From NCBI GenBank assembly GCA_963677215.1, contig OY781919.1, positions 1,922,001 to 1,986,000 of the forward strand: a stretch of 64,000 nucleotides of DNA, read 5' to 3'. A program made the translations under genes and the position numbers. Of the stretch, positions 40,966-48,564 are shown one piece after another. The notes beneath the pieces were generated by a model. The model did no database searches and was not told where the DNA came from. It saw only the letters and a list, made by a program, of their open reading frames with translations. Numbering within the stretch: the first letter of the stretch is position 1; each line of letters begins with the position of its first letter. This stretch comes from G963676795 sp963677215 (GTDB taxonomy: Bacteria; Desulfobacterota; Desulfuromonadia; Desulfuromonadales; Geopsychrobacteraceae).

Positions 40966-42024
40966 CTACTGGCCGTTTGGCGCAGCAAACTGCGCTTTAT
41001 TGACAGCAAAACGACAGGCTTCTTCACGGCTGACGCGCTGTTCGTCAACCAGTTGTTGCAAGGCCTGATCCATCAACTGCATCCCCTCTTTGCGTCCTGT
41101 CTGGATGACCGACGGAAGTTGGAAGGTTTTTCCCTCGCGGATCAGATTGGCTGATGCAGCGTTGACCTTGAGAATTTCCAGGGCGGCACAGCGCTTGCCA
41201 TCGAGGGTGCGCAGCAATTGCTGGGCAACGACACCGCGCAGCGACTCGGCAAGCATGGTCCGAATCTGTTCCTGCTGGGTCGTCGGAAAGACATTGACCA
41301 GACGGTCAACTGTCTTTGCCGCGCTGCTGGTATGCAGAGTACCAAAGACCAGATGGCCGGTTTCGGCTGCTGTGACAGCGAGTTCTATGGTTTCCAGATC
41401 GCGCATCTCGCCAACCAGGATGATGTCCGGATCTTCACGCAGGGCCGCTTTTAAGGCCGATGCAAAACTCTGGGTATGAACGCCGACCTCGCGCTGATTG
41501 ATCAGGCTCTGCTGGGTCCGGTGAACAAATTCAATCGGATCTTCAACCGTCAGGATATGTTCATTGCGGGTCCGGTTGATGTGATCAACCATGGCCGCCA
41601 GGGTTGTTGATTTGCCGCTGCCGGTCGGGCCCGTGACCAGAACCAGCCCTTTCTTGTATTCAGTCAGATCGAGAACCGCCTTGGGCAGTCCGAGCTGTTC
41701 GACGGTCAGGATGGTCGATGGGATGATGCGAAAGACGGCGCTGATGCCGAGTCGCCCCATGAATATGTTGGCACGGAAGCGGGATTCGAGTTCCTTGACT
41801 TCATAGGCGAAGTCGAGATCATGGCGCTCTTCGAATTCTGTCCGCTGCGCTTCGCTCATGATTTCGTAGAGCAGGGCTTTTTGCTGCTCGTGCGAAAGGG
41901 TCTGGTTAATAGCCGGTTTCAGTGAACCGCTGGCCCTGATCATTGGCGGGTTGTCTGGGGAAAGGTGTAAGTCAGAGCCGCCCTGTTGTTTCAGAATCTG
42001 AAAAAGTTTGTCTATTTTGGCCAT
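40966..42024 (-). CDS. pilT: Type IV pilus retraction ATPase PilT-like
   Basis: 352 aa hexameric ATPase that powers pilus retraction. Walker A GPTGSGKST (132-140), Asp box, Walker B DPDIILVGEMRD, His box GTLHTSSA, and a C-terminal NLIREGKTFQL that resembles the AIRNLIRE retraction motif (here ASANLIRE). This could equally be one of several PilT paralogues common in this lineage. First gene of a three-gene minus-strand unit. Confidence 0.9.
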   Translation of the reverse strand: MAKIDKLFQILKQQGGSDLHLSPDNPPMIRASGSLKPAINQTLSHEQQKALLYEIMSEAQRTEFEERHDLDFAYEVKELESRFRANIFMGRLGISAVFRIIPSTILTVEQLGLPKAVLDLTEYKKGLVLVTGPTGSGKSTTLAAMVDHINRTRNEHILTVEDPIEFVHRTQQSLINQREVGVHTQSFASALKAALREDPDIILVGEMRDLETIELAVTAAETGHLVFGTLHTSSAAKTVDRLVNVFPTTQQEQIRTMLAESLRGVVAQQLLRTLDGKRCAALEILKVNAASANLIREGKTFQLPSVIQTGRKEGMQLMDQALQQLVDEQRVSREEACRFAVNKAQFAAPNGQ

Positions 42025-42284
42025 GCTTTGCCCCGTGTGAAAAAATTAATTTCTATAGATTACCAGTCTTTTGTCGAAAATTCACTCATTCTAATATTTT
42101 TAGAAGGTTAAAAAATTAATGTTAAAGCGCTTCCCGGAGTCTGCTTTCAGGAGTGAAAAAATGTTATAGTTGTTGAGTATCACCTGTACATAAGGCAGAT
42201 GATGTGGTCAGTGTGCAGTTTAGCAGCATCCTCTCGATCCGGTGTCGCAACAGACAGATGAACTTCAACTGTGAGGAGGCTACA

Positions 42285-42482
42285 ATGAAACTGAAGTGGA
42301 CCAGAGAAACAGGAAAAACCAGACGCTTTACCTGTCTGGGAGATTATCGAAAAACAGAGGTTTTGCAACAGAGGAAGCCGGAATATTTTTTTGTCAGTGA
42401 TGTCTACTATTCCGGACAAGTTCCATTAGGGATCGTCGATATTGAAGGGCGAGAAAAAGCAAGACAGTCACTGCTGCATTGA
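42285..42482 (+). CDS. Small orphan protein, 65 aa
   Basis: Basic 65-residue protein beginning MKLKWTRETGKTRRFTC with a single Cys and beta-strand-like EYFFVSDVYYSGQVPLGIVDI. Not recognised. GAGGAGG sits 5 bp before ATG 42285, a TATAGT -10-like element lies about 120 bp upstream, and a terminator follows immediately, so it is a complete monocistronic unit. Confidence 0.65.
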   Translation: MKLKWTRETGKTRRFTCLGDYRKTEVLQQRKPEYFFVSDVYYSGQVPLGIVDIEGREKARQSLLH

Positions 42483-42488
42483 AGAAAA

Positions 42489-42522
42489 AAAGAGCCTCCC
42501 CTGAACGGGGGAGGCTCTTTTC
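42489..42522 (+). terminator. Bidirectional terminator
   Basis: Stem AAAGAGCCTCCCC/GGGGAGGCTCTTT (42489-42501 with 42508-42520) followed by T on plus and by a TTTTT run on minus. Serves the 65-aa gene and the convergent ACT-domain gene. Confidence 0.9.
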
Positions 42523-42533
42523 GTCAGTACCTG

Positions 42534-43064
42534 CTAGCGGGTGAGGACCACGTCTACGTGCAGTTCATCGGCAAGTTCCGACAACTCTTCTTCAAGGCGG
42601 TCAAAGGGGAGAGATTCCGGAACCTGAACATGAATTGTCATGCTGTAGATTGGAGCGCCACTCTCTGGCGATGCACTGCAATTGGAATCGAGCTGAATAA
42701 TGCTCAGGCTGCGATCGGCTAGAAACTGGCTGGTTTTGAAAACGATGCCGGCTTGGTCAAGGCCGTCGATATTCAGGACACAGGTCTTGTAGGTGGCGTT
42801 TGCGCTTTCCTGATTTTCCGTCAGTGGCCGGACGAAAGCCGAAATTCCTTTTTCAACCTCCAGACGCCGGCAATCTCTGATCAGGCGCTCCTGGATGTCG
42901 TCTGCATTGCTGGAAAATAGCAGGCTGAGGGTAAACTCATCAGCCAGAATCGACATTGTCGTGTCATCCAGATTGCAGTCATTTTCGTAGAGCAGGCGTG
43001 TGACGTCGGCGGCGATGCCGGGGCGGTCCTTTCCAAAAGCGGTCATGATAAAGCGCTGAGTCAT
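42534..43064 (-). CDS. Tandem ACT-domain regulator (GcvR-like)
   Basis: 176 aa with two ACT domains: residues 1-80 (RFIMTAFGKDRPGIAADVTRLLYENDCNLDD) and 90-175 (YKTCVLNIDGLDQAGIVFKTSQFLADRSLSI). This is the layout of GcvR, an amino-acid-sensing partner of a transcription factor, but no DNA-binding domain or gcv genes are nearby. AAGGAG precedes the start. Monocistronic. Confidence 0.85.
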   Translation of the reverse strand: MTQRFIMTAFGKDRPGIAADVTRLLYENDCNLDDTTMSILADEFTLSLLFSSNADDIQERLIRDCRRLEVEKGISAFVRPLTENQESANATYKTCVLNIDGLDQAGIVFKTSQFLADRSLSIIQLDSNCSASPESGAPIYSMTIHVQVPESLPFDRLEEELSELADELHVDVVLTR

Positions 43065-43289
43065 AGCATTCTCCTTGGGATATTGAGCAAATTAAATCAT
43101 AGATACAGGCCTGAATAAAGCAAGAACAAGCGCTTTCGGGAGGCTGAGTGAATTTCCTGCGGCAGGATTCAGTCATGATTGCCATCATCATACGTTTTGG
43201 AGTTGGCACCGGGGGTGGTCTTGTTGTGGATTGAGATCTGTAATATATTTTTGCTATAGATTCTATGGTTTTTCTATTGTGAGGGCTCT

Positions 43290-44201
43290 ATGACCTTGGA
43301 TCAATTATTGATTCTGACCCGCATTGCCGATACCGGCAGCGTTCTCGCTGCTGCTGAATCGATTAACAGAACTCAGCCGACAGTCAGTGTGGCTTTGAAA
43401 AATCTAGAGGCAGAACTGGACCTGGATCTGCTTGACCGCAGCTCCTACCGGGCTAGATTGACGCCGGAGGGGGAACTTCTGTGCAAAAAAGCCAGGGCGA
43501 TTATTGCTGAGGTCGATGAGTTCAAGACCCTCGCTCATTATCTGTCTGTCGGCCATGAGGCTGAACTGCACCTGGCGATTGAGGCGGCCTGTCCGATGTC
43601 GCTTGTCCTGCAGATTCTCAAGAGCAGTGAAGATAAGTATCCACAGACGGAATTCAATCTGGAAATTGAGAATATCTGGGGAGCGCTTGATAAGTTGCAA
43701 TCAGGAAAGGTCGATCTGGCGATCAGCCCCTGGTATCAGGATATTCCACAACTTGAGACGATCTCTTTGACCAAGACCAGGCTGATGGTCGTGGCGACCC
43801 CCGGCTTTTTCCCTCAGGGGAAAGAGCTGAACGTCGATCTGGTGAAGAATTATGTTCAGATTGTCGTCAAGGACTCGGGGTTGAAACAGCACGATCAAAG
43901 AGGCGGAGTCATAGAGGACGGCCGCCATTGGCAGGTCAGCGACCATGTCACCAAGAAGTCACTGATTGTAGCGGGAATGGGCTGGGGGCGCCTGCAGGAA
44001 CACCTGATCGAGCAGGAACTGAAAGAGGGGAGTCTCGTTCCGCTTCAGATTCAGAACTATCCGTCGGTGACAGAGATCGATATCCGGGCTGTCAGACGCT
44101 ACGGTGAAATCGTCGGCCCTGTGGCAGATGCCCTGTGGCAGGACCTGGCGGCACTGAACAGCAATCGGGCCCGTTCAGCGCAGGCCGATGGCAGTGAATA
44201 A
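43290..44201 (+). CDS. LysR-family transcriptional regulator
   Basis: 303 aa. N-terminal winged helix-turn-helix (residues 1-60, DQLLILTRIADTGSVLAAAESINRTQPTVSVALKNLE) and the C-terminal two-lobed effector domain. Sequence immediately upstream has the dyad CTATAGATTCTATGG, a possible autoregulatory LysR box. The target is not evident. Its 3' end overlaps the convergent TPR gene by 27 bp. Confidence 0.9.
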   Translation: MTLDQLLILTRIADTGSVLAAAESINRTQPTVSVALKNLEAELDLDLLDRSSYRARLTPEGELLCKKARAIIAEVDEFKTLAHYLSVGHEAELHLAIEAACPMSLVLQILKSSEDKYPQTEFNLEIENIWGALDKLQSGKVDLAISPWYQDIPQLETISLTKTRLMVVATPGFFPQGKELNVDLVKNYVQIVVKDSGLKQHDQRGGVIEDGRHWQVSDHVTKKSLIVAGMGWGRLQEHLIEQELKEGSLVPLQIQNYPSVTEIDIRAVRRYGEIVGPVADALWQDLAALNSNRARSAQADGSE

Positions 44202-44624
44202 TTTGCCCAGCGTTTTGTTCAGCGGGTGAGCCCTGTCGAGGCTTTTGATGACGGCCGGTTTGCGCAGCCCGAGGCTTTTCAGCTCGTTCATGATCGTCGG
44301 GTTGGGGCTTTGCCGTAACCCCTGGCGGAAGGTGGTGATTGCTTTTTCACGTTGCCCTGCTAGGAGCAGTATCCGCCCGAGCATCAGGTGGTGCAGCGAA
44401 TTGGCAGGTTGTTTCTGCAGTGAGTTGTGGCACAGTTTGATGGCGGTCTGAACGCGCCCTTCCGTTTTGGCCAGGCAATAGGCCTGGCAGCTCTGGATCT
44501 CCGGATCGTTACTGTGGGCGGCGATCTGGCTGAAATAGATCTGGGCGGAATGGCACTCGCCGTTTTCTGCAGCGGTTTTACCTTTGAGGAAAATCTCTTG
44601 GAGCTGATTCAGGTTTGGTTTCAT
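44175..44624 (-). CDS. TPR-repeat protein
   Basis: 149 aa, all-helical, with about three tetratricopeptide-like repeats (for example ALKLCHNSL-type AIKLCHNSLQKQPANSLHHLMLGRILLLAGQREKAITTFRQGLR, residues about 65-110). No signal peptide. ATG 44624 is chosen because GTGGAGG lies 5 bp upstream; ATG 44636 would precede it. Probably a protein-interaction adaptor. Confidence 0.75.
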   Translation of the reverse strand: MKPNLNQLQEIFLKGKTAAENGECHSAQIYFSQIAAHSNDPEIQSCQAYCLAKTEGRVQTAIKLCHNSLQKQPANSLHHLMLGRILLLAGQREKAITTFRQGLRQSPNPTIMNELKSLGLRKPAVIKSLDRAHPLNKTLGKLFTAIGLR

Positions 44625-44731
44625 AACGACCTCCACAGCAGCCTGTACAGAAATTTTACCAAATTACTTGGTAAAATGTATGCGGGAGGAAAAACAGCCG
44701 GAGATGATAGCGTTCCGCAGGGGAGGAGATT

Positions 44732-45166
44732 ATGGCGTCAATGAAAGATATTCTTCAATTGAAGGGACAGGATGTGCTGACCATCAGCAGGGGCGAGACG
44801 GTTTTTGCCGCTCTGCAGCTGATGGCGGAAAGGAATGTCGGGGCCCTGGTTGTCACCAATGATACCGGGCGGGTGGCAGGGATCTTCACCGAACGTGACT
44901 ATGCCCGCAAGGTCATTCTGAAGGGGATTTCCTCGTTGAACACCCCACTGGAAAAGATTATGACCGAAAGCGTCTATTTCGTTGATCCGGAAATGTCCGT
45001 TGACGAAGGGATGGCGCTGATGACCGAAAAACGCTGTCGCCATCTCCCGGTTCTTGATCAGGGAGAACTGGTCGGTCTGGTTTCGATCGGTGATCTGGTC
45101 AAGGCGGCGATTGAAGACAAGGAGTTTATTATCGAGCAACTGACCCGTTATATCCAGTCGGGCTGA
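44732..45166 (+). CDS. CBS-domain pair protein
   Basis: 144 aa consisting of two CBS motifs (about 8-65, VLTISRGETVFAALQLMAERNVGALVV, and 72-128, VYFVDPEMSVDEGMALMTEKRCRHLPVL). Stand-alone CBS pairs bind adenine nucleotides and modulate partner proteins. Strong GGGAGGAG before the start. Its 3' end overlaps the convergent aroK by 38 bp. Confidence 0.9.
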   Translation: MASMKDILQLKGQDVLTISRGETVFAALQLMAERNVGALVVTNDTGRVAGIFTERDYARKVILKGISSLNTPLEKIMTESVYFVDPEMSVDEGMALMTEKRCRHLPVLDQGELVGLVSIGDLVKAAIEDKEFIIEQLTRYIQSG

Positions 45167-45689
45167 TCAGCCCCGGATAGATTTCGCTGATCTGTAACTC
45201 GATCTCTGCGGCAACTTCTTCCGCTGTTTTTCCGTCGCACTGAACAGTGACATCAGCCTGTTTTTTATAAAGGGGTGTCCGTTCAGCAAAAAGGTCGGCG
45301 AAGTTCTGCCCCTTGCCCATGACGAGGCCGCGTTGCCCCATGTCGGCGATCCGTTTTTCCAGCTCCGCAAGCGAGACCTGGAGATAGATCACAGGCCCGT
45401 TCTGCCTGAGGTTGTCCATCCCTTTCGGATAATAAACCGCGGAGCCACCCGTGGCGATAACACTGTATTCAAGCGCAAGGTTGGTAATAACCTGCTCCTC
45501 GACATAACGGAAGTAGTCGAGACCTTTGCTGTTGATGACCTGTTGCAGGCGCATTCTTTCGCGCCCCTGGATCATCAGGTCGGTATCGAAGAATTGCAGT
45601 CCGGCTCTTTTGGCCAGAATAACCCCGACAGTGCTTTTGCCGGCGCCCGGCATGCCGATCAGGACGATGTTGTTACGCTCTGTTACCAT
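45129..45689 (-). CDS. aroK: Shikimate kinase
   Basis: 186 aa. P-loop GMPGAGKSTVG (13-23), shikimate-binding Asp in FFDTD, Arg in RYVEEQVI and the GGSAVYY segment (usually GGGxV). Phosphorylates shikimate in aromatic amino-acid synthesis. The second Gly of the usual GGG is Ser, a modest departure also seen in some relatives, so related kinases such as gluconate-type cannot be wholly excluded. Monocistronic. Confidence 0.85.
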   Translation of the reverse strand: MVTERNNIVLIGMPGAGKSTVGVILAKRAGLQFFDTDLMIQGRERMRLQQVINSKGLDYFRYVEEQVITNLALEYSVIATGGSAVYYPKGMDNLRQNGPVIYLQVSLAELEKRIADMGQRGLVMGKGQNFADLFAERTPLYKKQADVTVQCDGKTAEEVAAEIELQISEIYPGLISPTGYNGSVAR

Positions 45690-45776
45690 GATATGACCTC
45701 CGCGGGTATTCTAGCATCGATTTAGCGAGCTGCCCATGTTATCTTAGCCGCCTGAAAAAAATCAGGAGAGGTGTTT

Positions 45777-46352
45777 ATGAAAGTACTGGCGATTAACGGT
45801 AGCCCTCGCAAAGACGGTAATACTGCGTTGATGATCCGCAGAATTTTTGAGCGACTGGATGCAGAGCATATAGAGATCGAAATGATCCAGCTGGCCGGCC
45901 AGCCCCTGCGCGGCTGTACGGCTTGTATGGTCTGCAGGCAACGTAAGGATAAACGTTGTGTCATCGAGGGGGATATCATCAATCAGCTGATTGAGAAGAT
46001 GTGTGAGGCCGATGCCATCATCCTCGGTTCGCCGACCTACTTCACCGATGTGACGGCCGAGATGAAAGCTTTTATTGACCGGGCCGGAGTCGTCGCCCGT
46101 GGCAACGGTAGCCTGTTCCGGCGGAAAGTCGGCGTGGCCGTGACCGCGTTGCGTCGTGGTGGTGCCATGCATACTCTGGAAACACTGCAGAATTTCTTTT
46201 TGATCAACGAGATGATCATTCCCGGTTCAACCTACTGGAATCTCGGTTTTGGCAAAGGTCCGGGCGACGTTGCCGATGACGCCGAGGGGATGGGAACGCT
46301 CGACTGCCTGGCCGACAACCTGGTCTGGCTGCTGAAGAAAATCTGTAACTGA
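45777..46352 (+). CDS. Iron-sulfur flavoprotein (Isf-like NADPH:FMN reductase family)
   Basis: 191 aa flavodoxin-fold protein; FMN-phosphate loop NGSPRKDGNT (7-16). A compact Cys cluster C47-x2-C50-x2-C53-x7-C61 follows, the 4Fe-4S motif of archaeal-type Isf proteins, which reduce O2 or peroxide or act as electron shuttles in anaerobes. ATG 45777 has AGGAGAGG upstream. The CDGSH gene starts 18 bp downstream in the same direction, making a likely two-gene redox unit. Confidence 0.88.
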   Translation: MKVLAINGSPRKDGNTALMIRRIFERLDAEHIEIEMIQLAGQPLRGCTACMVCRQRKDKRCVIEGDIINQLIEKMCEADAIILGSPTYFTDVTAEMKAFIDRAGVVARGNGSLFRRKVGVAVTALRRGGAMHTLETLQNFFLINEMIIPGSTYWNLGFGKGPGDVADDAEGMGTLDCLADNLVWLLKKICN

Positions 46353-46369
46353 TGTGAAGGGATAGACAG

Positions 46370-46621
46370 GTGACGAAACCCAATTATGAGGCTGGGATGC
46401 CGATTGCGATCACTCTTGAGCCAGGCGTTTATTTCCGCTGCACCTGTGGTAAGTCGGAGAGCCTGCCGTTCTGTGATGGTCATCATCAGGAAGGGGGGCA
46501 CAGGCCGATCCGTTTTGAGCTTAAAAAGCGCGAACGGGTCTATCTGTGCAGCTGTGGGAAATCGCAGAATCAGCCGCATTGTGATGGCAGCTGCGGTGTC
46601 TCTCTGCCGGTTGATGATTAG
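46370..46621 (+). CDS. Double CDGSH iron-sulfur protein
   Basis: 83 aa with two CDGSH-type 2Fe-2S sites. Site 1: C24-x-C26, C35-D-G-H-H39, a normal Cys3His set. Site 2: C60-x-C62, C71-D-G-S-C75, in which the terminal ligand His is replaced by Cys. Start is GTG 46370 with AAGGGA upstream. Likely partner of the preceding iron-sulfur flavoprotein, from context. Confidence 0.88.
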   Translation: MTKPNYEAGMPIAITLEPGVYFRCTCGKSESLPFCDGHHQEGGHRPIRFELKKRERVYLCSCGKSQNQPHCDGSCGVSLPVDD

Positions 46622-46659
46622 TTTTTTATACAGTGCTGCGTGTTTTACAGGTTTAATCT

Positions 46660-47511
46660 ATGTACAGGATAGTTACCCACCCGGGAAACGCCCATAAAGA
46701 TGACTTTATGGCGGTCAGTGTGCTGCTTGCCATTTTGGATCAGGCTGAAGTTTTACGGCGGGAAGCGACGGTTGAGGACCTTGTCGATGAGGGTACCTAT
46801 CTCATCGATGTCGGCATGGACCATGATCCGGTCCGGCATAACTTCGATCATCATCAGGACAGGTCACTGCCTTGCGCTTTTCACCTGCTCATGCAGCACC
46901 TCGGTTTTCATGACAAGGCTCAGAAGGTTTTCGGCTGGTACTCGCATTTGAGCCAGATGGACGTGCGTGGCCCCCATCATGTCGCGGAGGCTCTCGGGGT
47001 TGATATCGATGTTTTGTTTGCGGCGTCTTCGCCGATCGATGGCTTCATCCTTTCCCGTTTCTCTGACGTCAGCGTATTGCGCCCTACCGACGCCCTTTAT
47101 CAGCTGATGCGTGAGTTCGGTCAGGACCTGCTGACCATGATGGCGAAAAAAGCGCGCCGGCTTGAAGATCTTGAGGCTCAGGCGGAAATTGTCTCCCTCG
47201 GTGAATACAAGGCGGTCGTCAGCAGGATCGCAGAGGAACCGAAGCTGTCGATGGAGCTCTACCTGAACCAGCTGAATGATCCGGCCGTCGTGATGAGCAT
47301 CTTCCCTTCAAATCGTGGTTCCGGTTGGGAACTGCTGCGTCTGGGCAATAACCTCCAGGTCGATTTTCGCCTGGTTGCAGGCCACGAGCAGGTGCGTTTT
47401 GTTCACGTCAACGGTTTTGTCGCCAAAACGCGGACCCTGATGCCGCTTGAAGAGGTGTTGCCGATCGCCACTGCGGCGATTTGTGACCGTACGCCGAGCG
47501 TCTCTCCTTAG
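46660..47511 (+). CDS. MYG1 family (UPF0160) metal-dependent nuclease-like protein
   Basis: 283 aa. DHH-superfamily landmarks: HPGNAHKDDFMA (7-18), IDVGMDHD and NFDHHQ (about 63-68). Eukaryotic MYG1 is an exonuclease; the bacterial role is not established. The stop codon TAG (47509-47511) lies within the 7-bp target duplication of the adjacent miniature element. Confidence 0.88.
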   Translation: MYRIVTHPGNAHKDDFMAVSVLLAILDQAEVLRREATVEDLVDEGTYLIDVGMDHDPVRHNFDHHQDRSLPCAFHLLMQHLGFHDKAQKVFGWYSHLSQMDVRGPHHVAEALGVDIDVLFAASSPIDGFILSRFSDVSVLRPTDALYQLMREFGQDLLTMMAKKARRLEDLEAQAEIVSLGEYKAVVSRIAEEPKLSMELYLNQLNDPAVVMSIFPSNRGSGWELLRLGNNLQVDFRLVAGHEQVRFVHVNGFVAKTRTLMPLEEVLPIATAAICDRTPSVSP

Positions 47512-47698
47512 GGTAGTTTTCATCCGGAAACGGCCCTTTCCCACTGTGGCGGCGCCAATCTGCGGGTTTGCTTGTGCGGCGTTTAAGTATTACGCCTCCG
47601 CACCATCTCTTGATTTCCTTGCCATTGAAAAAATTGCTCGTTTCCAATCTGAAAACATAGGCGTTACCCTCCGGAGTTTCCGGATGGCAACTAGGGTA
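47509..47698 (+). mobile_element. Miniature inverted-repeat element (MITE) with 7-bp target duplication
   Basis: A 176-bp segment (47516-47691) bounded by 16-bp terminal inverted repeats: GTTTTCATCCGGAAAC at the left and the complement of GTTTCCGGATGGCAAC at the right (14 of 16 match). The direct repeat TAGGGTA flanks both ends exactly (47509-47515 and 47692-47698). It carries no transposase and lies between two convergent genes. The right end also folds as TTACCCT/AGGGTAA followed by TTTTT, so it can terminate the upstream gene. Confidence 0.7.
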
Positions 47699-48281
47699 AT
47701 TTTTCTCCATCCTGGCCAAAATTCTCAAAGAACCAGTAGAAAGCAAACATCAGCCCTGGCGTTTTGGCCAGACTTTCGTCAAAGATGAAATTTTTCGCCT
47801 GGTTCAACGGCAGGTATTCCAGCAGGATCTCTTCAGTCTGAACGCCTCCCCCCTCATGCACCCTGTCACTGTCGTCGATCTCTGAATAATAGAGATGTTG
47901 GCGATTGCCGCCGACACCGACGTTGGTGAAAAAAGAGCTGATCTTGTGGATCCTGTCGAGAGGAACATCAAAACCACATTCCTCATCAATCTCTTCGCGG
48001 GCAATTTCTTCCAGCGATTTATCCTTGTCTACGATACCGGCGCACAGCTCGTAGGTGCAGCAGTGCTGAGGGTCGTTCATGTAGACCGGTGGTCTGAACT
48101 GCTTGACCAGCAGAAAGGCCTGGCGCTGCCGGTGGAAAAGCAGTACGGCGACGCTGTCGTGGGCCTGAACTGCTTCCCAGGACCGCATCTGTCCGTTCTG
48201 GTTGTAGCTCAGCCTGACCGGTTTGACAAACTGGTTGTCGGTCAGTGGATGGATACTGAAATCGGTGATTTTGAATGGCAT
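47691..48281 (-). CDS. Nudix hydrolase, nucleoside-diphosphate-sugar type (NUDT14-like)
   Basis: 196 aa. The segment YELCAGIVDKDKSLEEIAREEIDEECGF (about 78-105) is a Nudix box with a one-residue offset in its RE..EE part. The N-terminal AVLLFHRQRQAFLLVKQFRPPVY resembles ADP-ribose/UDP-glucose pyrophosphatases. Its stop codon TAG is formed by two target-duplication bases plus the first base of the adjacent mobile element, so its C-terminus is set by that insertion. Confidence 0.8.
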   Translation of the reverse strand: MPFKITDFSIHPLTDNQFVKPVRLSYNQNGQMRSWEAVQAHDSVAVLLFHRQRQAFLLVKQFRPPVYMNDPQHCCTYELCAGIVDKDKSLEEIAREEIDEECGFDVPLDRIHKISSFFTNVGVGGNRQHLYYSEIDDSDRVHEGGGVQTEEILLEYLPLNQAKNFIFDESLAKTPGLMFAFYWFFENFGQDGEKLP

Positions 48282-48564
48282 GTTATCCGCCTTTTGTCTG
48301 ATGAATTATTGCAATAGTCGACTTATTTAGCCAGTCGTGTGTCTGCTGATGATTGTTAATACGATTCAGCCCAAAAGTCGATGGCTATCATGGCTGCTGC
48401 CCGTCCCACAGGTTGTCGCGCGCTTTGCTTTTTGTGTATTCCGGCAGGCCACCATCTCTCCCGGATTTTTGCACTTTTGGCAGTTTCGATTATTATTTAA
48501 TCTGTTCCCCCATCATTTTTGCAGCTTGCCGGGCGATTGATTTTTTCTCCACAGGACGCGCGCG

